Position numbers and translations under genes: made by a program. A model generated the notes under the pieces. It saw nothing but the letters and a program-made list of their open reading frames with translations, was not told where the DNA came from and did not search any database. Of a stretch of DNA of 64,000 nt, positions 56,929 through 64,000 are shown in pieces. Positions within the stretch are counted from its first letter, which is position 1. Each line of letters starts with the position of its first letter. Source of the DNA: Peribolospora baueri (taxonomy: Eukaryota > Basidiomycota > Peribolosporomycetes > Peribolosporales > Peribolosporaceae); NCBI GenBank assembly GCA_029717555.1, contig JAMDHS010000004.1, positions 186,001-250,000 on the forward strand, read 5' to 3'.

Positions 56929-59900
56929 TCAGTGCGTCCTCGACATCGTCGTCACCTTCCGCCTCACCCCCGCCTTGCTCTTGCCCTTCCTGCTACCGGA
57001 AGAGCTCGCACCGGCACCGCCAGCACCGGCGGCGGCAGCCCCTCCCCCTCCCTGGATGTACTTGACCAGCTCCTCGACCGAGCGAGAGCTCAGATCCGCC
57101 TCGCCTCCCGTCACCGTCGCGCCCAGACTCGCGCCGGCGCCCCCGCCGCTCAAGCTCGCCGCCGCCGCCGCCGCCGCCGCGGACCCGGAGGCGTATCGAG
57201 CGCGTCCGTTCACCGACGTCGCACCGCCACCACCACCGCCGCCGCCGCCAAGTCCGTTGACGTTGGCCCGACGAAGGTCGCGCGCCTTTTGCGCCAGTTC
57301 CATCTTGGCCATCCGCATCCCGCTCGCGAGGAGCGACTGCAGGAACTGGTCCGCTTCCTTCGTCTGCGCGTCCTCCTTCCCCAGCTTGGCGTCGAAGATC
57401 CGCCACGCCTCCTTCTCCGCAGAGATGGCCGCTTTGATGTCGCCCGTCAGAGTGTAGGCTTGCGCCAGGTTCGAATGAGAGTTGGCCGTCTGGATCGAGT
57501 CGCTGCCGTGAGCCGACAGGATGAGCTCGTGAGCCGTCTGGTAGACCTTGAGCGACTCGTCGAACTGGCGACCGTGTTGAAGGATGAACCCGGCGTTGGA
57601 CTAATGCGAACGAGGAAAGCAGACCTCCAGTCAGTCCGTCTTCCTTCCACTCTCCCTTCAACATCCATCGAGACGACTCACCAGAACAGTGGCAGACTCG
57701 GGATGACCCTCTCCGTATAACACGTTCCACAGCTCAATGACGCGCATCTGACACTTGAGAGCCTCCTCCGTGTTTCCCGCCGCGAGCTCCAGCACGGCCA
57801 GGCTGACGTAGTGGTTCAGCGTCTCGGGGCTGTCCAGGCCGAGCGTGCGCTCAAAGATGGTCACCGCCTGACGCTGGTACTGCACGCTCTTCGCCATGTC
57901 GTACTGGTTCGCCTGAGCGATCGCCGCCTCCACGTCCTCCGCCGTCACCTTTCTCGTTCCTTCACCGTCCTCCTGCTCCGCGTCGCCGTTCGCCTTGTTG
58001 CCCTCAGCCTCCGCCTTCTCTCTCATAGTCTGCCGGCGGTACAACTCCTGAATCTCCGCCGCCTCGCTCGCCGCCGCGCGGTAGAGCTGGTGGAGGACGT
58101 TGGCGAACGACGCGTACGCTCGCCCCACTTCGGGGTGGACGATGCCGTAGATCTGCTCATGGAACGAGATGCCTTCCATGAGCAGCTCCAGGCCCACCTC
58201 ACGGTCGCCACGAGCGATCGACACCCGGCCGGCCTCGAACGCATCGTCGGCGATGGAGCTCTGCGCAAGGGGGGAAGATGGGCGGGTGGGGGCAAGACGA
58301 ACGTGAGCCGAGTCAAGTCCCTTCCCGATCGTCCGTCTTACAGAAGGAGAGGATTACAACACAACGAAGAGGGGGACGTCAACTCACCTTGGCCGCCGAC
58401 TCTTTGACGATGGGCCTGATGTTGAGAACATCTTCGGGCTCAAAAGTCGTCGTCCTCTCCCTCGGCTCCGACGAAGCGGTATGCTTCTTCTTCCCCGCCG
58501 ACTTCTTCTTCTTGTTCTTGCCCCCGCTCCCGCTCGCGCCGCCACCGACGGGGCTGTTGCTTCTCGTGTTCTCCTGAGAGTCCTCGTCAGTCAGCACCGG
58601 GTTCGACGCCGGAGCCGCCTGGACGACGACGACCGGTTCGACGGCTTCGAAACGGTAGTCTTGCAGCTTGAGCTGGACGCCCACGCGGTTGCAGAGCTCG
58701 CGCAGCATCTGCGGCTTCTTCACCTTCTCCGTCAGGTAGCCTTCGGGCAAGACGAAGCGGAAGCGGCGCTTCACTTCGGTCTCGATGCGCTGTCGCAAGC
58801 TCTCAGGCGTCAGCTCAGCCCAGGCTGGCTCCGCGTCCTCCGGCAAGCCAGACGGCTCCACGATCGGCGTCGGGTTCGCCTCCACACTCGTGCCGAGGAA
58901 GCAGTTGAGGAAGTGGGAGATGACGTTCGGCAACGACGCGTAATCGACGCCCCTGAGCAGAGAACGCAGGATACGCTTGGCCGCGCGAAGAGCCATTTCC
59001 TGCAGCAGGACGACACGGAAAGCGCCAAGGTAGCTGTACGCCGCAGGTCCGCTGGCCTTGATGACGGGCTCCAGCTCGGAAACGAGGTGCGGGTTCGCCG
59101 CCAAGTAGGCCACGCGGCCGAGGTAGCGCATGTTCAGGCCCCGGGCGTGGAATTGACGCGTGAGCGAGGTCCCGTCGCTGATGCTGATCCCACCGGCGGC
59201 CACGTCACCGAGCAGCTGAGGAATGAGGACGTAGGCCAAGAACTTGCCCGCGTCGCGGACCGCTTTGACGGACGGGTCACTCTCATCGTCGATGATGGGG
59301 AACGACTTCCTCTCCTCCTCCTCCTCCTCCTCCGTGCTCCCGTTCAAGTCGGACATCGGCACGGACTTGAACTCGACGAAAGCGTCGGGGTTGAACGAAA
59401 GCTCAAACTCGGGTTCAGGCTCTTTCTCCTCCTCCGGCATCGGCTTGTCCTCCTCTTCCGCCTTCTTCCTCTCCTCGCCCTTCTTCTGCTTAGCGACAAC
59501 CTGCTCACGCATCCACTTGCGAAGCTCAATCTCCCAGAAGATCTCAAGCAATTCCGGACGAAGGAGGAGCATACGGTGAGGATACGCCAGGTCTCCGCTG
59601 CCCTTCTGCTCCTGAGGACCGGGCTTCTCCGAGGCCTGGGCGTCCACTGTGTCGGACGCTCCATTTGCTTGAGGCTTGAGCTCCTCGAGCTTGCAGAGAG
59701 TCCCGTCGAAGAGCGTGCCCTCACGGTCCTCCTCTTGCCACCGGACATCGACCGGAGTGAGCCTGGCCAGATCGAGCACGTATTTGCGACCGTCGGCGCC
59801 CTTGAGGCCCTTGGTATCGACGCTCGTCCACAACTCATGCTTCTCGCCCTTGCCGTCCAGAACGGAATGCTTGGCGAGATGGAGCGCCTTAGCAACCTTT

Positions 59901-62030
59901 CCGAGGCGCGCGTGGAAGGCATTGTCGGTGCGAATGACTTCCGGACCCTCGACACCACCGTAGACGACCTGGTTGTCGTCGTTCAAATCGATCGGCTTGA
60001 CGCCATCCTCTGCCTTCTTCTCCTCCACATTGTTTGCGGAGGCCGCCCGTTCGTCCTCCGCGGCGGCATCCTCCTTGCCATCTTCCCGCTCCATCTCGTC
60101 CTCCTCCCTCCGCCTGAACAAGCCGGGGACGACGCTCTGCGCGACCCATCGCTCACCAGCCCAATCCAGGACAGCATGGCCGAGTAGACAGATGCCGTCG
60201 ACATCCAGCGCGTTGAGCGTCTTGATGCCGAGAACGTCCTTGGCGACGGCGACATGCGCCGCCTCGTCGCCACCCATGTGCTTGTAGATGTCCACACCGT
60301 CGACGCCCTTGCTGAAGAAGATGTTGGCGTGGATGAACATGTGCGCGTCCGGCTTGTCCATCGGGTTCATCGGCACCGCCTCGCCGGCCGCGACCCTGGG
60401 CACGGCACGAGCGGCGGCCGTGGCGAACTCGGCATGGAGCCGGCTGAGGAGACGGTCACGCACGACGCGCTCGTTGAGGTTGCCGTGCGGCAGCTCCCGA
60501 GTGGACTGCAGCTCGTCGTTCCAATCGCGCGTGCCCTCCAGCGTGTCGGCGCTCGTGGCGCCGGTAAGAAGGTAGGCGGCCTGCGTGCGGAGGAGATCGG
60601 CGGTGTGTGGATGCTGGCGGGCGAGGAAAGGAAAGCTGGGAAGAGAGTTGGTGATGGGGACGACGGAGAAAAAGTCGCGCTGGACAACGGGATCGTTGAA
60701 GAGCTTGGCGAAATTGGTAGAAAAGAGGGGAGACAGGTTCGACAAAAGGTCGAAGAGACTGTACGAGGTGAAGTCGCGAGGGGACGGCCGTGGAGATGGG
60801 TCGAACGCCGTGGGAGTCGACCGGTTGACCCAAAAGCCGTGGCTGGACGCAGTGATGAAGATGTTGTCGCCTTCCAAAGTGATCACGGAGAGGTAGAGCA
60901 AGTGTCCCTTGAGACGCAGATGATGCGGCGGCTGGCTCCAGGGCGCCAGGGCAAAGTGCTTCAAACACGGCGAGGGAGCCTGGATGGTGCGAGCCTGCGG
61001 AGGCACAAGACTGGACAACGGGTTCTTGGGCCAACCTGTCCACTCCGAAAATACCTTTGGCGCGACGTCCCCATCCTGCATTTCTTCCCCCGCCTTGCCA
61101 GCAGACTTGCCCTTGCCCTTGTTCTGCACGGCTTCGGATGACGGAGGCGTTGCGGGCTCCGGGTTCCTAATGGCGTCAAGGACGCTCAAGCCAGCGTCAA
61201 CGCCCATCGAGCTAGGGTCATACGGATGCGGGCCACTCATGAGGTCGCGCAGGCGCGAGATGTGCGCCCGTACGTCCTGCTCGTTGAAGGAAACTGGACG
61301 AAAGCAAGCGTGCGAAAAGAGAAGTAGGAGACCCGGCAGCGGTTAGTCATTGGCCTGTATTACGAGTCGAGAACCTCCAATCTCACCAGGCGACACGACC
61401 AGGCGCCTTTCGCCCTCGACACCCTTGAAGACCTCGGCGAGTTCCACCCACTCGCCGACTTTGTCTGACGGCGAGGCCTTGCCATTTTTTCCAGAGGCGC
61501 TGGGCCATCTAAAGCAGAATGCACCAAGCCAATAGCTCTCAGGGTGCTCCGTAAGCGTTTGGCGGACGTCGTTGAGCGTCTCGGAAGGCGCGACGGCGAT
61601 TCGGAAGGTGCCGTCTTCGGAGGCCGTGGCGACCGCGGGCGGGAAGCGGAGGTTGCGAGCAGGAAGCTCGAGGACTAGCTCGAAGGGCTGGAAAGCGGCT
61701 ATGACAGGAGATCGAGTGGGAAGAAGGAGTTAGGTCGGAACAGTAGATGCGGTAGAAGATGACCTTCAAGGGCGTGGATGCTCGAAGGGTGACGACTCTT
61801 CGCCGTCGATGCGCAAGGGCACGGCCGGCACCATGTTCGGCCCGACCGCCTCGCCCAAGGCGAGAAGACAAGAGATCGCACGGTCCCACCAGCTCGGCGA
61901 AGCATCCAAATTGCCATCCCGCCCCATGCTCACCTTCAGCAGCTTGCTGGTCCGCGGTTGCAGTCGTCTCGGCCGCCTGGTCATCACCGGCGATCGCCTC
62001 GGAAGGCTTCTCGATCTCGGCCGGCGCCAT
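56929..62030 (-). CDS. CLU1: Clustered mitochondria protein, CLU1/TIF31
   Basis: CLU family proteins bind mRNAs for mitochondrial proteins and control mitochondrial distribution; yeast Clu1 co-purifies with eIF3. Exon 1 begins MAPAEIEKPSEAIAG. The large exon (58379-61240) carries VSFNEQDVRAHISRLRDLMSGPHPYDPS, WTGWPKNPLSSLVPPQ, the CLU domain with RDWNDELQSTRELP and LGHAVLDWAGERWVAQSVVPG, and the CLU-central region. The C-terminal exons hold TPR repeats (VGLELLMEGISFHEQIYG, AVTIFERTLGLDSPETLNHY, SNAGFILQHGRQFDESL), then Gly- and Ala-homopolymer stretches and a Lys/Arg tail ending TTMSRTH. The intron after TADQQAAE is unusually long (about 250 nt) and its exact edges are unsure. About 1,400 residues, close to family length. 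An antisense frame of 568 codons crosses the large exon and is a composition artefact. Confidence 0.92.
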
Positions 62031-63059
62031 ATTTATCGAATTCCCGAAGTCCTCTTGAAGGGAGAAGAGAAGGGTGGGAGAGAGGAAAGGAAAGAAGGAG
62101 GTCGGAGTGGCGAGAAAGGAACGAGGGAAGATCGAGAACGTCTCTCGTCTGTGTGCTTGGAAGGATGCGATCGAAGGGAAGAAGGTCGCTCGTGCGAGAG
62201 GCGTGCGACGGAAGGAAGCCCCGGTCTTTCTTCCCAAAAAGAAGAAGATACAACAACTCTAACAAACGTCCTTCCGAGCGAACGAAAGAAGACGAAGGGG
62301 AGAGGAGACAGTCGAAAAGGAGGATGTAGGATGTGTAGTGAAGGAAAGCGGACGGGAGGCGAGCGGGCGAGAAGAACGGAAAAAAAGGGCCACCTCGGGT
62401 CCCGACGACACGCGATCGGAAGAAGGCGGGCCGGGAGGAAGGCAGACTCAGCCAAGCAGTGCAAGTCAGATTGCGCCGGGGATGAAAGCGAAGACCAGGT
62501 TTCCGACGTCGACTCGGAACGGCCGCGAGCAGCTCGATATCGCTCGCGAGAGAGAATTAAGGCATCCCTTGGAGCGTGGGACGACAGGATCAGCAATCGC
62601 GCCCTGCCATGGCCGTTAGCGCGGTCTGCCAAGTCTTCCGAGCTTCCGGCCTCGTCCACCAGCTTGCCTCACGACCCGTGCCCTCATCTCCATCTCCATT
62701 CTGCAAAGTCAGCCGGCTGTCTTCGAGGGGACAAGGGTTTGGGGCGAGGCGGCATGGCCACAAAGGAAAATGTCATTCGTCGCTGCCATGCTACACGATG
62801 CCCATCAACGAATTTGGGCTAGAACTACAACACATGTACGTAGACAGCCGCACGCGACCTCCTTCCCGTCTTCTTTTTCTCGCCACGGGAACGACGACCA
62901 TCGCCCTCGGGACGGACACCGCCGGTACCATCGCCGCCAGGATGAGGAGGTAGCAGGGAGAAAGTAATACCCGGCTTAACGGGAGCGCCGAGTGTGCGCA
63001 CCGAAGGGCGCCCTTTTGCCGCCAAAGGCTACACTTATTCATACCCACATACGGCCCAG
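62031..63059. other. CLU1 promoter region
   Basis: GA-rich leader upstream of the CLU1 start (62031-62340). Near 62825-63025 a minus-strand frame of 66 codons has gene-like codon use (GGC GGC GAT GGT ... CGT CGT) but no match I recognise. Otherwise no gene seen. Confidence 0.45.
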
Positions 63060-64000
63060 TCATCCAAAATGCTGTGCCAGCTTGCTCAGTGCGGCCTGTC
63101 ACCCATTGGACACGACGTTAAGAGGGGTGCACGCAAACAATCAGTCCCCGCTACTACACTTTTTCCCGGACAAAACGACCCTGATGCGACGACGATGCGA
63201 TCTCACCTCGTATAGCGGCACTAGCTTTTCCATTTCTTTCTCCCTAGCCTTCTCCTTCTTCACCTTGTCCAGCCTTCCGCCTCGGCCGAGCATCTTCTTG
63301 AAGTATCGCGCCTGTCCACCCCGCAGAGCCGGAATAAGATGAGCGTCTCGAGTCTGAATGGCGGTCCATACTTGCCTCCCGCGCGGGCATCGTCGCCTGA
63401 CCATGGCCCGCCCCAGCGCGACTCACCTCATGCTCCTCCACCAAACTCCAAGCGTCACCTTCGCGTCCAGCTCTCGCCGTCCGTCCGACTCGATGGACAT
63501 ACTTCCTCATATCGAGCGGGACGTCGTAGTTGACGACGTGCGCCACGTGTGGCAGATCTATTCCGCGTGCTACGAGGTCTGAGCAGATAAGGCTGTGCGC
63601 AAGGAAAGGAGAAAAGGTCGCGTAAGGAAGAAGGCGGTAGATTATGAATTTGTTTAGGGCGGAAGAAGGCGGGTCGACGTACGTCTTATGAGTAGAAACG
63701 GAACACAGGAAAAGATCGACTCACACGTCCACCTCGCCCTCCTTGAACGCCTTCAACATCATCCTCCTCTCCGTGTTCGGCAAATCACTAGAATAAGCCT
63801 TGACGACCACCCGTCTCCTTCCTTCCACGTCGCCACTCCCGACACCGCTCTCTCGCAAGGACGACATCTCGTCTTCGAAGAACTCGACCAGCTTCACAAG
63901 CCGCTCGGTGCTCTCGACGCTCTTAGTGAAACAGAGGCAATTGCGGATCGCGGGGGCGTTGTGAAGAAGGTGGAGAAGCATCAAGGGTTTGGAGGCAGTG
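63060..64000 (-). CDS. DBP6: DEAD-box RNA helicase, DBP6/DDX51 family (5' part outside window)
   Basis: Nucleolar helicase of early 60S ribosome assembly. Only the C-terminal (RecA2) half is in the window. Recognisable motifs: [20 protein letters not shown], then [18 protein letters not shown] (motif V), the conserved [13 protein letters not shown] (motif VI), and [19 protein letters not shown]. The last exon, after GTGAGATC and a TGACAG acceptor, reads [11 protein letters not shown]-stop with the stop at 63060, completing LVPLYE. The alternative of reading on past LYE gives a random Arg-rich tail. The motif V/VI spelling and the [11 protein letters not shown] region are those of Dbp6/DDX51 rather than other DEAD-box proteins. 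Partial gene; the rest lies beyond 64000. Confidence 0.87.

Noticed and set aside
58481-60187. 568-codon plus-strand open frame opposite CLU1
   Set aside because: Exact antisense of a conserved CLU exon; Leu/Arg/Val-rich and without family features. GC-rich codon use creates long antisense frames.

Overview
This is a gene-dense, GC-rich, intron-rich fungal nuclear segment. Short introns (mostly 50-150 nt, usually GTGAGT donors) interrupt almost every gene. The gene set (sphingolipid C9-methyltransferase, CFEM/GPI protein, YAT-type amino acid permease, PDR-type ABC pump, peroxisomal isocitrate lyase, PalB/Rim13 calpain) and the gene structure suggest a basidiomycete, probably a Pucciniomycotina yeast-like lineage. 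That placement is inference from style and content. I saw no tRNA, rRNA, CRISPR array, transposon or virus-derived element.

Layout, left to right (18 protein genes). 1-12 kb, all minus strand: CFEM/GPI cell-surface protein, sphingolipid C9-methyltransferase, GMP synthase (GUA1) and tRNA pseudouridine synthase (PUS1). 12.6-20.2 kb, plus strand: an FHA/G-patch protein, a chorismate mutase carrying an N-terminal signal peptide, and an amino acid permease with a 9-nt micro-exon. 20.6-25.8 kb, minus: a long kinesin-7 motor. 26.4-27.4 kb, plus: an NDUFA11-like complex I subunit. 28.1-32.6 kb: a divergent pair, a DUF1445/D-glutamate-cyclase-like enzyme (minus) and a Dal5-type transporter (plus), sharing a 0.6-kb promoter with five GATA sites. 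33.2-34.2 kb, minus: APC10/DOC1. 35.4-48.5 kb, plus: PDR-type ABC transporter, isocitrate lyase with a C-terminal SKL, and sulfate permease. 49.5-64 kb, minus: PalB/Rim13 calpain, CLU1, and the 3' part of a DBP6/DDX51-type RNA helicase that runs off the window.

Most genes are housekeeping and their order is not operon-like. Three places carry the most new information. The chorismate mutase keeps all yeast Aro7 active-site residues but appears secreted and has lost the allosteric GS region. The D-glutamate-cyclase/transporter pair looks like a nitrogen-regulated catabolic module. In isocitrate lyase and APC10 the last, functionally decisive tail (PTS1 or IR tail) sits alone on a final exon behind a donor that overlaps an in-frame stop (GGG TGA), so retaining the intron would drop the tail and change where the protein goes or what it binds.
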